In this document: positions 15,888-23,615 of the stretch, piece by piece | How positions within the stretch are numbered: position 1 is the stretch's first letter | Layout of the letters: the number at the start of each line of letters is the position of its first letter | Position numbers and translations under genes: made by a program | NCBI GenBank assembly: GCA_050260375.1 | Contig: JBLNCA010000046.1 | Location: forward strand, 1 to 28,273 | Direction of reading: 5' to 3' | DNA from: DTFZ01 sp050260375 | Lineage (GTDB): Bacteria > Bacillota > Clostridia > Christensenellales > SZUA-584 | Length of the DNA: 28,273 bases | Notes under the pieces: generated by a model | Databases searched by the model: none | Told to the model about the DNA's origin: nothing | What the model saw: only the letters and a program-made list of their open reading frames with translations

Positions 15888-16694
15888 TTAATTTGTTGTT
15901 ACATTCTTAAATGCTTCAATGATATAGGATGCTACATAGTCTTCTATGTTTTTGCCAAATCCCCAAGATCTTATGATCTCTCTGCTGTTTTCTTTTGGTA
16001 CCAGGCGAATATCAGTGAATCCTGCTTTTTTCAACATTGCCCTTACGTCATCAACATGCTCGGCTCCGCCAATACAGCACGCGACAAGCTGCATATCTTG
16101 TCTCACCTTTTCGGGCATATGAGCCGTAGCGACAACATCCGATATCGATAGTCTCCCGCCAGGTTTTAGTACCCTGTATGTTTCTTTGAATACCTGCTCT
16201 TTATCTAAAGACAAGTTGATCACACAGTTTGAAATAATTACATCTACCGACGCGTCCGCAACCGGCAAATGCTCTATTTCGCCCAATCTGAAATCCACAT
16301 TTTTATATCCGCCTTGTTCGGCATTCATTCTTGCTAACGCTATCATATCGGGCGTCATATCAACGCCGATCACAAAGCCTGTTGCTCCAACACGGCGGCT
16401 GGCTAGGAAACAATCAAAGCCCCCGCCGCATCCAAGGTCAAGTACAGTTTCTCCTTCTTTTAATTGAGCAATTGCTATAGGATTGCCGCATCCCAACCCC
16501 ATATTGGCGTCTTTGGGCATATTTTTAAGATCCGCTTCTGTATATCCAAGCTTCTTAGCTGAATCTTCAATATCAACTGGAGCACCGCTGCAGCAGCACC
16601 CTCCCGCGCAACATCCACCGACAGAACCGCTTTTAGCCACTTCTGCATAGTTTTTTCGGATTGCGTTTCGAATATCTTCTCTATTTTTTTTTAT
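15888..16694 (-). CDS. arsM: Arsenite S-adenosylmethyltransferase with non-standard start
   Basis: Methylates As(III) with S-adenosylmethionine to methylarsenicals. The AdoMet fold shows VLDLGCGGGFDCFLAS, IGVDMTPDMI, ISNCVINLS and LKPGGRLSISDV. Conserved cysteines lie in GGCCAGGCCCSG, the GLGCGNP loop and VACCIGGAEH. The conserved N-terminus NREDIRNAIRKNYAEVAKSG is encoded upstream of the first standard start codon (GTG, 16640), so the natural start is probably near 16694, where AAAGGAGG is followed after six bases by ATAAAAAAAAAT. The codon at the expected place is ATA, not ATG. A terminator-like hairpin ends just before this ribosome binding site. Expression may be low, or the gene may be decaying. 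Confidence 0.88.
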   Translation of the reverse strand: MKKNREDIRNAIRKNYAEVAKSGSVGGCCAGGCCCSGAPVDIEDSAKKLGYTEADLKNMPKDANMGLGCGNPIAIAQLKEGETVLDLGCGGGFDCFLASRRVGATGFVIGVDMTPDMIALARMNAEQGGYKNVDFRLGEIEHLPVADASVDVIISNCVINLSLDKEQVFKETYRVLKPGGRLSISDVVATAHMPEKVRQDMQLVACCIGGAEHVDDVRAMLKKAGFTDIRLVPKENSREIIRSWGFGKNIEDYVASYIIEAFKNVTTN

Positions 16695-16709
16695 AATCTG
16701 CCTCCTTTT

Positions 16710-16740
16710 AAAAAAAAATACGTCTATCTATAAAGACGTA
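16710..16740 (-). terminator. Intrinsic terminator between sigZ and arsM
   Basis: Minus-strand stem TACGTCT/AGACGTA (arms 16734-16740 and 16719-16725) with an 8-base loop, then nine Ts (16718-16710), and directly the arsM ribosome binding site. The stem is short and AT-rich, so partial read-through is plausible; it may act as an attenuator. Confidence 0.65.
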
Positions 16741-16778
16741 CTTAGTTGAAAAAGGACGCAGCTTCCATAAAATTTTTC

Positions 16779-17336
16779 TTAACAAAATTGACAGTTCGAG
16801 CTTCTTTTTTTGTAATTAATAATATTACCCAGACTATCAAACTCCAAACTGCAACATCCCAGTACCATTTCCTTAAGAATATCCCTTGCGCGCTGCACCC
16901 GCGACTTTGCACATGAAAGTGAAATACCAACCATTTCGCTGTATTCCTTCTGGGTATGGTTTTCAAAAACTGTAATTATGATGGCCTCCTTATATTTTTC
17001 CGGAAGCTTATCTACCATGTTTTTTAGGCAATAAGCTATTTCCTTATTAGAAGTTAAATCTTCATCCAGAACCAGCGGCAGTTCTTCCGGAATGCTATCT
17101 AAATCTAAAATCTTATGGTTTTTCCGGTAGTAATCTATAATAGCGTTTCGAGTGATTCTGTATAGCCAGGCATGAACCTTTTTATTGTCCATTAATTTGT
17201 CTATGTTGCTTATGAGTTTCAGAAAAACGTCTTGAAGAATATCTTCAATGTCCTCTTCATTTGACACACGATTCCTAATGAATTTTTTGAGCGGTGCTTT
17301 TGCTTCTTCCCAATAATCAACCAGACAAATCGCCAT
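16779..17336 (-). CDS. sigZ: RNA polymerase sigma factor, SigZ-type (ECF)
   Basis: About 185 residues. Region 2 is visible in NEEDIEDILQDVFLKL and KKVHAWLYRITRNAIIDYYR. Region 4 is in LPEKYKEAIIITVFENHTQK plus EYSEMVGISLSCAKSRVQRA. The C-terminal tail LGCCSLEFDSLGNIINYKKR with final SNCQFC is the hallmark of the SigZ family, with Cys residues that could sense metal or redox state (inference). Start at ATG 17336; GTG at 17345 is possible. It lies between the Cys-rich peptide gene and arsM, where SigZ genes occur in other Firmicutes arsenic clusters to my recollection. No anti-sigma gene is adjacent. Confidence 0.85.
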   Translation of the reverse strand: MAICLVDYWEEAKAPLKKFIRNRVSNEEDIEDILQDVFLKLISNIDKLMDNKKVHAWLYRITRNAIIDYYRKNHKILDLDSIPEELPLVLDEDLTSNKEIAYCLKNMVDKLPEKYKEAIIITVFENHTQKEYSEMVGISLSCAKSRVQRARDILKEMVLGCCSLEFDSLGNIINYKKRSSNCQFC

Positions 17337-17409
17337 TACTGTCACCCACGCTTCAGCCCTTGGAGGCCCGTATTATAAATTGAAAATCAAAATAGAACTA
17401 CTATATGTT

Positions 17410-17440
17410 TATATAATAGCAGTTGAAAATAGGCCTTACA
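17410..17440 (-). promoter_or_regulatory. Candidate promoter upstream of sigZ
   Basis: On the minus strand TTGTAA is followed after 17 bases by TATTAT in the 155-bp gap between the Cys-rich peptide gene and sigZ. The gap is long for this operon, which supports a separate start, but the match is modest. Confidence 0.35.
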
Positions 17441-17491
17441 ATCAAGAAATCCTTTGTACTGATTTCGCAGCCTTTTAAATGATGACTCCGC

Positions 17492-17668
17492 TTAACAGCA
17501 ACAGCCGCCTTTTCCTTCCGTATCCTTTGCCCCGGTAGGTTTAGTTTCTTTTTCGTCTTCAGGTATTTCTTCAATTTCAATATTGCAACAGCAGCACGAG
17601 CTTTTTTTAGCTTTCTTATTTTCAGCTAACCTCGCGAATATTCCCTTCTTCTCTTTACCCTTTTCCAT
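17492..17668 (-). CDS. 58-residue Cys-rich peptide of the arsenic operon
   Basis: Small ORF with an ATG at 17668 preceded by AAAGGAAG. The product begins MEKGKEKKGIFARLAENKKA, has a CCCC cluster at residues 25-28, an acidic middle (EIEEIPEDEKE) and ends GKGGCCC. The basic N-terminal half and two Cys clusters suggest a soluble As(III)- or metal-binding peptide. It starts 22 bp after the ArsP-like permease gene, so it may hand thiol-bound arsenicals to that permease (inference). No named family is recognised, though small Cys-rich ORFs beside such permeases are common. Confidence 0.75.
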   Translation of the reverse strand: MEKGKEKKGIFARLAENKKAKKSSCCCCNIEIEEIPEDEKETKPTGAKDTEGKGGCCC

Positions 17669-17690
17669 GGTTCAACTTCCTTTCTGTATT

Positions 17691-18587
17691 TTATAGACTG
17701 AGCAGATTAATAATCAAGCCCGATACTACGGCCATTATAAATACTATGATAATAAACGAAATAATAATCTTTTTCTTGAACATGCTCGCAAACATTGTTA
17801 ATTCAGGGATAGCTACACCTGCACCGCTAATAATCAAGGCAATTATTGAGCCCATACTGGCACCTTTTCCTAGAAGAGCGAGGCCAACAGGTATTGCAGA
17901 CTCAACACGGATATACAGCGGCAGACCTATGAGCGACACAACAAGCACTGCAAAAGGATTATTCGGGCCAGCGACCTGAGCTAGCAATTCCTCTGGTAAA
18001 TACCCGTAAATCAATGCGCCAATTGCAACGCCGATAATCATATACCAAAATACCCGTTTAAAATCAACCCATGCCTTTAGAAAAGATACTTTTACCTTTG
18101 TCAGAAATCTCTTCGGTATCTCTTCGCTTTGTTCAAGTTCTCCCCCTTTAATGCGGACATTTTTAACGTACTTGGCCCAACCCATCTTATCAAGAACAAC
18201 GCCTGCTATTATAGATACAGCGGAGGTTAGAACAAGAAACACTATCGCTACACCCCAACCTAAAAACGTGCCCAGCATAATAAAGACTAGTGGGTCCATA
18301 AGCGGAGACGCAATAACAAAGGACATCATTGCGCCGAAAGGCGCTCCGGCTTGTATCAGGCCTACCGTAATAGGAACCGTGGAACAGGCGCAAAATGGGG
18401 TAATTGCGCCAAAAAGCACCGCCATAATATTGCCCCATATGCCTTTACCAGACATCCACTTTTTTAATTTATCCTGCGGTAAGTGCATTAAAACGAACGC
18501 GATGATTGTACTGATCGCCAGAAAGAGCCCCACAAGTTCTGCCATGATGATCAGAAAGTATTGGATTGTATCTAAAAGCGTATTCAA
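17691..18587 (-). CDS. ArsP-like permease (DUF318 family)
   Basis: 298 residues with about eight hydrophobic helices in two halves, separated by a charged loop (about 145-175). The signature TPFCACSTVP (Cys66, Cys68) and FVIASPLMDPL in the first half are typical of the permease family containing ArsP, which exports trivalent organoarsenicals in Campylobacter. The second half repeats the pattern with GLPLYIRVESAIPVGLALLG. Next to ArsM, export of methylarsenite is the natural guess, but related permeases have other or unknown substrates. It follows the MarR gene by 14 bp. Confidence 0.85.
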   Translation of the reverse strand: MNTLLDTIQYFLIIMAELVGLFLAISTIIAFVLMHLPQDKLKKWMSGKGIWGNIMAVLFGAITPFCACSTVPITVGLIQAGAPFGAMMSFVIASPLMDPLVFIMLGTFLGWGVAIVFLVLTSAVSIIAGVVLDKMGWAKYVKNVRIKGGELEQSEEIPKRFLTKVKVSFLKAWVDFKRVFWYMIIGVAIGALIYGYLPEELLAQVAGPNNPFAVLVVSLIGLPLYIRVESAIPVGLALLGKGASMGSIIALIISGAGVAIPELTMFASMFKKKIIISFIIIVFIMAVVSGLIINLLSL

Positions 18588-18601
18588 GAAACATACCCTC
18601 C

Positions 18602-19057
18602 TTAAATATTGGTTATTGACTCGGGCGGCTGATTCTTTTGTATTGCATCCACAAGCATCTTCAATGCTTCTCTGATCTGATCGACGTCTTTCGCGCCTAA
18701 CTCATTTAATACGTTATTCAGATATTGAGTGTAATTCTCTATAATCCGGGTTATGGTGTCTTTGCCCTTTTCGGTCGCCAATACACAGCATACTCGCCCA
18801 TCGACCGGAGAAGTCATTCGTTTTACGTATCCTTTGCGTTCCAAACGGCCAATGATTTTGCTTGCGCCGCTCTTTGTAAAGTTAATTGCATTTCCTATTT
18901 CTTGTACTGTAATTTCATTAATCTCTAGAATTTTCTTCAAAGCCATAAATTCTACTAAAGATAAATCGCCGCAGCATTCACCGTTAAAACCGCGGTTTCC
19001 AAACCGCCAAGACAATTCCAGAATTGATTTATATATATCTGTGATGTTCTTATCCAT
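18602..19057 (-). CDS. MarR-family transcriptional regulator
   Basis: 151 residues with a winged helix: helix-turn-helix ITVQEIGNAINFTKSGASKI, then RLERKGYVKR and wing PVDGRVCCVL-x-TEKG. Cys pairs at ECCGDL (near residue 28) and RVCC (wing) are candidate As(III) or thiol-redox ligands (inference). The start at 19057 has AAAGGTGG upstream; an in-frame earlier start at 19090 would overlap the promoter region. It is the first gene of the permease/SigZ/ArsM arm and probably represses it through the tandem repeat at 19076-19135. Confidence 0.85.
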   Translation of the reverse strand: MDKNITDIYKSILELSWRFGNRGFNGECCGDLSLVEFMALKKILEINEITVQEIGNAINFTKSGASKIIGRLERKGYVKRMTSPVDGRVCCVLATEKGKDTITRIIENYTQYLNNVLNELGAKDVDQIREALKMLVDAIQKNQPPESITNI

Positions 19058-19075
19058 AGAGCCACCTTTAAAAAC

Positions 19076-19135
19076 AGTTTCCTGCGTCAACTATTCTATT
19101 GCATTTAGTTTCCATCGTCAACTATTTTATTGTAT
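19076..19135. promoter_or_regulatory. Tandem operator repeat for the MarR regulator
   Basis: Two 29-bp direct repeats (19076-19104 and 19107-19135) agree at 25 of 29 positions with 31-bp spacing, about three helical turns. Each contains a dyad AGTT-N9-AACT. They overlap the -35 and the -10/start region of the marR promoter, as expected for autoregulation. Confidence 0.7.
19093..19121 (-). promoter_or_regulatory. Promoter of the marR operon
   Basis: Minus strand: -35 TTGACG (19121-19116), 17-base spacer, -10 TAGAAT (19098-19093). Predicted transcription start is near 19086, giving a leader of about 30 bases. Both boxes sit within the tandem repeat, so bound regulator would block RNA polymerase. 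Confidence 0.75.
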
Positions 19136-19250
19136 GAAAGGTTTAATACAAACGTGCCTAATTCTTCACATTTAAATTGAAATTATCGATTTATTTAGTA
19201 AACCATCCGATGATACACATGCCTATAGAAGCCCGTGCTCAACACAAATT

Positions 19251-19700
19251 TCATATTTGATCATCGGATACCGGCTTTTCGACTTCACTTTTTACTTTTA
19301 GAATTTCTTTTATTTTACTCTTTAGCTCCAGAACTTTCTGCTCTATGATTCTTGCAGTGCAAACGAAAGTTGCTTCATCCTTGCCGGTCGGGTCTTCCAA
19401 TCCCCAATCCTCTCTATACGTGCTTGGTAGACAGGGGCATTCGACATTGCATCCCATGGTTATTACAACATCTACCGGAGGAATATCAGCCAACAACTTT
19501 GATCTTTGCGTTTTGGCCATATCAACGCCATAAATGTTTTTAATAACTCTAACCGCATCCCTGTTTATTTCGGGCTTTGTTTCAGTGCCCGCTGAATAAG
19601 CCTCAAAAGCATCGGACGCTAATAGTTTGGCAATTGCTTCAGCCATCTGCGAACGGCATGAATTGTGTACACAAATAAAGGCTACTTTTGGCTTGCTCAT
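19251..19700 (-). CDS. arsC: Arsenate reductase, LMW-phosphatase (thioredoxin-coupled) type
   Basis: Reduces arsenate to arsenite. The 149-residue protein has the P-loop C10-V-H-N-S-C15-R16-S with the nucleophile Cys10 and the relay cysteines in TMGCNVECPC (Cys84, Cys88, Cys90), plus YREDWGLEDPTGK carrying the general-acid Asp. This matches the Staphylococcus/Bacillus type that uses thioredoxin. The start at 19700 follows CGGAG and puts Cys10 at its canonical number; the longer frame to 19766 is unsupported. It is downstream of arsA in the same direction. Confidence 0.92.
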   Translation of the reverse strand: MSKPKVAFICVHNSCRSQMAEAIAKLLASDAFEAYSAGTETKPEINRDAVRVIKNIYGVDMAKTQRSKLLADIPPVDVVITMGCNVECPCLPSTYREDWGLEDPTGKDEATFVCTARIIEQKVLELKSKIKEILKVKSEVEKPVSDDQI

Positions 19701-19867
19701 AATTTCTCCGTATATTATTTTTCTTGTACAGGCAGTCCACCCCATATACTTCTGCCAGAATTGCATTTACGATCAGAGCTTTAGGTGGTATCTTATATTC
19801 CTCTTCCTGATAGGTTCATACTCTGCAATCGCAATCACTGCCGCAAGAGCAACATCATCTTGATCAG
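19701..19867 (-). other. arsA-arsC intergenic with short Cys-rich coding remnant
   Basis: Just past the arsA stop, a frame preceded by TGA and without a start reads CCSCGSDCDCRV then stops (about 19822-19860). It looks like the Cys-rich tail of a small arsenic-operon protein whose body has been deleted. Nothing else is recognised here. Confidence 0.4.
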
Positions 19868-21619
19868 CTATTTGTATAATTCTTTTAGGTATTCTCCTTT
19901 GATTTCATTGGGTTTCCATCCAATAACCGCATAATTACCTTTTGAAATCTCCGCTACTTTTTGTATCCATTTAACTTCGTTCGAAGCCTTCGCCTTAAGA
20001 AATGAACTGTTGGTTTCAGTCAAATATATGCTTTTGTTAATAACCCACCATTTACTCTTTATCTCTGCCCGGTTCAGGTCTTCGACCAACCGCATCGCTT
20101 CAAAAACAGGCGTTGCTTCTGGCAATGTAACAATGACAACTTGCGTTTCACAGGCATTTCTGAGCCTGGGCAGCAGCTTTTTAACTGCTTCCCCGACCTC
20201 CCCCTGAGTACGTTTTACTTCCCTATGGTAGCTTTGTGTCGCATCCAACAAAAGCAATGTATGGCCTGTAGGGGCTGTATCAATCACCACGACCTCGTTT
20301 TCGCTGCGGTCAACAACTTCGGCAAACGCTCTGAAAACGGCTATCTCCTGTGTACAGGGAGAACGCAGATCCTCCTCAATATAAGCAAGATCATCCTCGC
20401 TCATCGTCTCTCGGGCCTTAGAAAGCACTTCTTCCTTATATTTCGCAAGCTCTTTATCTTCATCAATATTACTTACAGTAATGTTTCCGTTTTGGCTAAT
20501 TACATATTGTAAATGCGCTGCAGGATCAGTCGTCGCCAGATGAACCTTCTTACCTTTTTGTGAAAGTCCAAGCGCAATTGCAGCCGCGATTGAAGTTTTT
20601 CCAACGCCGCCTTTCCCCATAGTGAATATAACTTTTTTATCTGTTTGGAATATATCCTCAATCACGTCTTTTAAGGAAAACTTAATATCAACTCTATCTT
20701 TTTGCTCTGCCCCCTCTACATCATCGGTTTTAAGAAACCGCCGTACGTTCGGTACTCCTATGATGTTGTAAGCTCTTAGCGGTATTTGATATATCGATAA
20801 GGTTTTTAATTCTTCCGGTATGTTGTTTAAAGCCGCCTGTTGTTTCATATAAAAAGCTTTTTCTATTTCGTCACTTTCATTAAAGGAAAAAAGCACACCG
20901 TTCAACAATAGCATTTGATTATCAATGCCAATATCCTTTAGTTCTTTGGATGCACGTCTTGCCTCGGCAAGCGGAGTGCTTTCCGGTGTCGAGACGAGCA
21001 TGAGCGTGGTTTTTGTCTTATCGGACAGAGTTTCCACCGCCTGTTTATATAAATCCTTTTTTTCTTCCAAGCCGGAAAGCTGCCCTAAGCAGGATGCCCC
21101 GTGCGTATTTTCACTGATAAAGTTAGTCCATGCCGATGGGAGTTGCAGCATGCGCAGAGTATGCCCCGTAGGAGCCGTATCGAAAACAATGTAATCATAC
21201 TTCGACTCGGTTTCCTTATCCGCAAGAAAAGCGGTGAATTCGTTAAAGGTCGCTATTTCAACCGTGCATGCACCGGATAGCTGCTCCTCCATATTATTAA
21301 TCACAGAGTCCGGGAGCGTCCCGCGATACGGTGCGACAACACTTTCTTTATATTCTGCTGCAGCCTTTACCGGATCGAGATTCGCTACCAGTAGGTTCGG
21401 CACTGTAGCGATCTGTACTCCCTTGCCGTTTAAATCTGTTTCAAAAACATCCTGCAGATTTGATGCGGGGTCTGTACTCACAAGCAATACTTTTTTGCCT
21501 TGGTCCGCAAGGGATACAGAGATAGCGCAGGCGACGGAGGTTTTCCCTACGCCGCCCTTACCGGTAAAAAACAAGTATTTAGTAAGATTAAGTGTTTCCA
21601 GATCAAATACTTGAGTCAT
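19868..21619 (-). CDS. arsA: Arsenite-transporting ATPase (duplicated ArsA)
   Basis: 583 residues, two homologous ATPase halves, as in classical ArsA. Each half has a P-loop (FTGKGGVGKTS near residue 20; FTMGKGGVGKTS in the second half) and a DTAPTGHTL switch segment (FDTAPTGHTLRML; IDTAPTGHTLLLL). Cysteines that in E. coli ArsA bind As(III) have counterparts in QLSGACTVEIA, HGASCLGQLSG and LRSPCTQEIA. It hydrolyses ATP to drive arsenite through the partner pump. The start at 21619 follows AGGAT and lies 14 bp after the arsD stop. ArsA is more usual with ArsB; here it accompanies Acr3, as in several Firmicutes. Confidence 0.94.
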   Translation of the reverse strand: MTQVFDLETLNLTKYLFFTGKGGVGKTSVACAISVSLADQGKKVLLVSTDPASNLQDVFETDLNGKGVQIATVPNLLVANLDPVKAAAEYKESVVAPYRGTLPDSVINNMEEQLSGACTVEIATFNEFTAFLADKETESKYDYIVFDTAPTGHTLRMLQLPSAWTNFISENTHGASCLGQLSGLEEKKDLYKQAVETLSDKTKTTLMLVSTPESTPLAEARRASKELKDIGIDNQMLLLNGVLFSFNESDEIEKAFYMKQQAALNNIPEELKTLSIYQIPLRAYNIIGVPNVRRFLKTDDVEGAEQKDRVDIKFSLKDVIEDIFQTDKKVIFTMGKGGVGKTSIAAAIALGLSQKGKKVHLATTDPAAHLQYVISQNGNITVSNIDEDKELAKYKEEVLSKARETMSEDDLAYIEEDLRSPCTQEIAVFRAFAEVVDRSENEVVVIDTAPTGHTLLLLDATQSYHREVKRTQGEVGEAVKKLLPRLRNACETQVVIVTLPEATPVFEAMRLVEDLNRAEIKSKWWVINKSIYLTETNSSFLKAKASNEVKWIQKVAEISKGNYAVIGWKPNEIKGEYLKELYK

Positions 21620-21633
21620 TATTTCATATCCTG

Positions 21634-22005
21634 TCAGCAGCAGCTGCCCGGTTTGCAATTACATCTATTTGAAGCAGGTTTTTCAGTAACAATGTCTTTT
21701 TTTGCTATACCCAGCAGTTTCGCAAACTCTTCATTTGTTGGATATGCTTTTGTTTTTACAATTTGTCCGTCAACCACCGTAGCTGGCAGAATTTCCGGAC
21801 CATATTTCTTAAGCAACCGATTTATATTCTCATTGGCAATAAAAGCATGTGGATCTCCCGAAAGATTATATCTTTCAATTATGATTCCTTTCTTTTGCAG
21901 ATTGCTTATTAATGTCGCAACCCTTAATAGTTCGGGATCAATTGAAGGTCCGCAGACGCCTGTGGAGCAACACATTGCGGGGTCAAAAATAATCATTTTT
22001 TTCAT
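21634..22005 (-). CDS. arsD: Arsenite metallochaperone
   Basis: 123 residues; delivers As(III) to ArsA. With the start at 22005 the ligands fall at the canonical Cys12, Cys13 and Cys18 (MCCSTGVCG). The thioredoxin-like body follows (SIDPELLRVATLI, TVVDG). A C-terminal RCNCKPGSCC tail supplies further Cys pairs, as in E. coli ArsD. AAGGAG lies about 10 bases upstream. The gene lies between acr3 and arsA. Confidence 0.93.
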   Translation of the reverse strand: MKKMIIFDPAMCCSTGVCGPSIDPELLRVATLISNLQKKGIIIERYNLSGDPHAFIANENINRLLKKYGPEILPATVVDGQIVKTKAYPTNEEFAKLLGIAKKDIVTEKPASNRCNCKPGSCC

Positions 22006-22030
22006 AACATACCAACTCCTTATTTTTAAA

Positions 22031-23173
22031 TTATTGTTCGCTGCTTTCACTCTGAGTAATACTTTCAACCTCAGGGTTTGCTTTTGGTTTCTCTTTTAAA
22101 TTGTCAATGCATACAGGGCCGGGAAACCAGTGCTGAGTCTTGTTTGCAATCTTCACCAAAGTCAGCATTACCGGTACTTCCACGAGTACGCCAACTATCG
22201 TGGCCAGCGCTGCCGGAGACTGCAACCCAAAAACAGAAATCGCAACCGCCACAGCCAGCTCAAAGAAATTGCTGGCGCCTATCATTGCTGCCGGAGCGGC
22301 AACATCATGCGGCAACTTCCAACCTTTTGACCAAATATACGCTATAAAGAAAATTAAAAACGTTTGTAACGTAAGCGGTATTGCAATCAGTATGATATCA
22401 ACGGGTTGTTCGACAATGGTCCTACCCTGGAATGAGAAGATAATAACCAATGTTAAAAGAAGTCCGATAATCGTTACGTTATTAAACTTAGGAATAAACT
22501 TTTTCTCGAGATACTCTTGGCCTTTCCTTTTTGTTAAAATGTTGCGGGTCAGCCAACCTGCGGTGAGGGGTATTACAACGAAGAGACCTACCGATAGGAA
22601 CAACGTCGCCCAGGGAACACCAACCCCCTCTACGCTGATTCCTCCAAACATAAAAAGTAAACCTACGATTGGTGCAAAGGCAGGAAGTATTATAAGATCA
22701 TTCGTAGCAACCTGAACTAACGTATGTGCCGCGTTTCCTTTGCACAGATAGCTCCATACAAAAACCATTGCGGTACAAGGAGCCGCGCCCAAGAGAATGG
22801 CTCCTGCCAAATAATCTTTTGCTATTTCGACCGGCATTATCGCCTTATATATAACAAAGAAAAACAAATATGACAGAGCAAACATGGTAAACGGTTTGAT
22901 CGCCCAGTTTGTAACCCAAGTCACAAATAAGCCTTTAGGATTACGGCCCACGTTTTTGATGCTCGCAAAGTCAACTTTAAGCATCATGGGATAAATCATA
23001 AGCCAAATCAATATTGCAACCGGAATGGAGACATTATAGTATTCGAATTGACCTAAGAAATTCGGGACACCGGGAAGCCATAATCCAATTGCGACACCCA
23101 CAGCCATGCATAGAATAACCCATACAGTCAAGTATTTTTCGAAAAACCCAATTTGGATTTTATTTTTGTTCAT
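22031..23173 (-). CDS. acr3: Arsenite efflux transporter, ACR3 family
   Basis: 380 residues with about ten membrane helices. LGAAPCTAMVFVWS contains the conserved essential Cys of Acr3 proteins. MLKVDFASI and GASNFFELAVAVAIS in the last third are further family motifs. It exports As(III) using the proton motive force, here probably assisted by ArsD/ArsA. Its first 14 bases overlap the end of arsR, indicating translational coupling. The hydrophilic tail after HWFPG is Glu/Ser-rich. Confidence 0.95.
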   Translation of the reverse strand: MNKNKIQIGFFEKYLTVWVILCMAVGVAIGLWLPGVPNFLGQFEYYNVSIPVAILIWLMIYPMMLKVDFASIKNVGRNPKGLFVTWVTNWAIKPFTMFALSYLFFFVIYKAIMPVEIAKDYLAGAILLGAAPCTAMVFVWSYLCKGNAAHTLVQVATNDLIILPAFAPIVGLLFMFGGISVEGVGVPWATLFLSVGLFVVIPLTAGWLTRNILTKRKGQEYLEKKFIPKFNNVTIIGLLLTLVIIFSFQGRTIVEQPVDIILIAIPLTLQTFLIFFIAYIWSKGWKLPHDVAAPAAMIGASNFFELAVAVAISVFGLQSPAALATIVGVLVEVPVMLTLVKIANKTQHWFPGPVCIDNLKEKPKANPEVESITQSESSEQ

Positions 23174-23540
23174 CTTTCAAACCTCTTTCAATAAAGCTTT
23201 TACATTGACCCGCAAACTTTTGTTTTTTACCGCTCTTACATTCATGACAAATACAATCGTCCTTTGGGGACGAGATCATAGACATAAATTTGATCAAATC
23301 GTTAATTTTATCTGGATTTAGGCTGTAATTCATCCAAGCTCCGTCCCGCCTACCAACTACGATACCGCATTTGGTTAATATTTTCATATGGTATGACAGC
23401 GTTGGCTGCGTGAAATTGAATTTTTCAAGAATAGCACATGCACATAGCTCTCCGCAGGATAACATGTCAACAATCATAAGTCTTGTCTCATCGGATATTG
23501 CTTTTAACATGGGTACATATTCCGCATAGCAGTAGGCCAC
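23160..23540 (-). CDS. arsR: ArsR-family As(III)-responsive repressor
   Basis: 126 residues, winged helix. The metal site GELCACAIL (Cys33-x-Cys35 from the GTG start) is in the same place as in E. coli ArsR, and QPTLSYHMKILTKCGIVVGR is the recognition helix region. The start is taken as GTG 23540, since GGAGGTGAAAAAA lies just before it and an ATG at 23555 would put this binding site inside the coding region. The tail CICHECKSG adds a further Cys/His cluster. It should repress the arsR-acr3-arsD-arsA-arsC transcript. Confidence 0.93.
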   Translation of the reverse strand: MAYCYAEYVPMLKAISDETRLMIVDMLSCGELCACAILEKFNFTQPTLSYHMKILTKCGIVVGRRDGAWMNYSLNPDKINDLIKFMSMISSPKDDCICHECKSGKKQKFAGQCKSFIERGLKDEQK

Positions 23541-23561
23541 TTTTTTCACCTCCATACACAT

Positions 23562-23615
23562 ATAGAATAAATTCTATCACATAGAATCTTTTTGATATCA
23601 TAGAAGTACTTCTAT
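23562..23615. promoter_or_regulatory. ArsR operators upstream of arsR
   Basis: Two palindromes of the same half site: ATAGAAT-AA-ATTCTAT (23562-23577) and ATAGAAGTACTTCTAT (23600-23615, perfect), centres 38 bp apart. A third half site ATAGAAT lies at 23581. Position and form fit ArsR/SmtB operators. I could not fix the -35/-10 elements with confidence. Confidence 0.75.
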
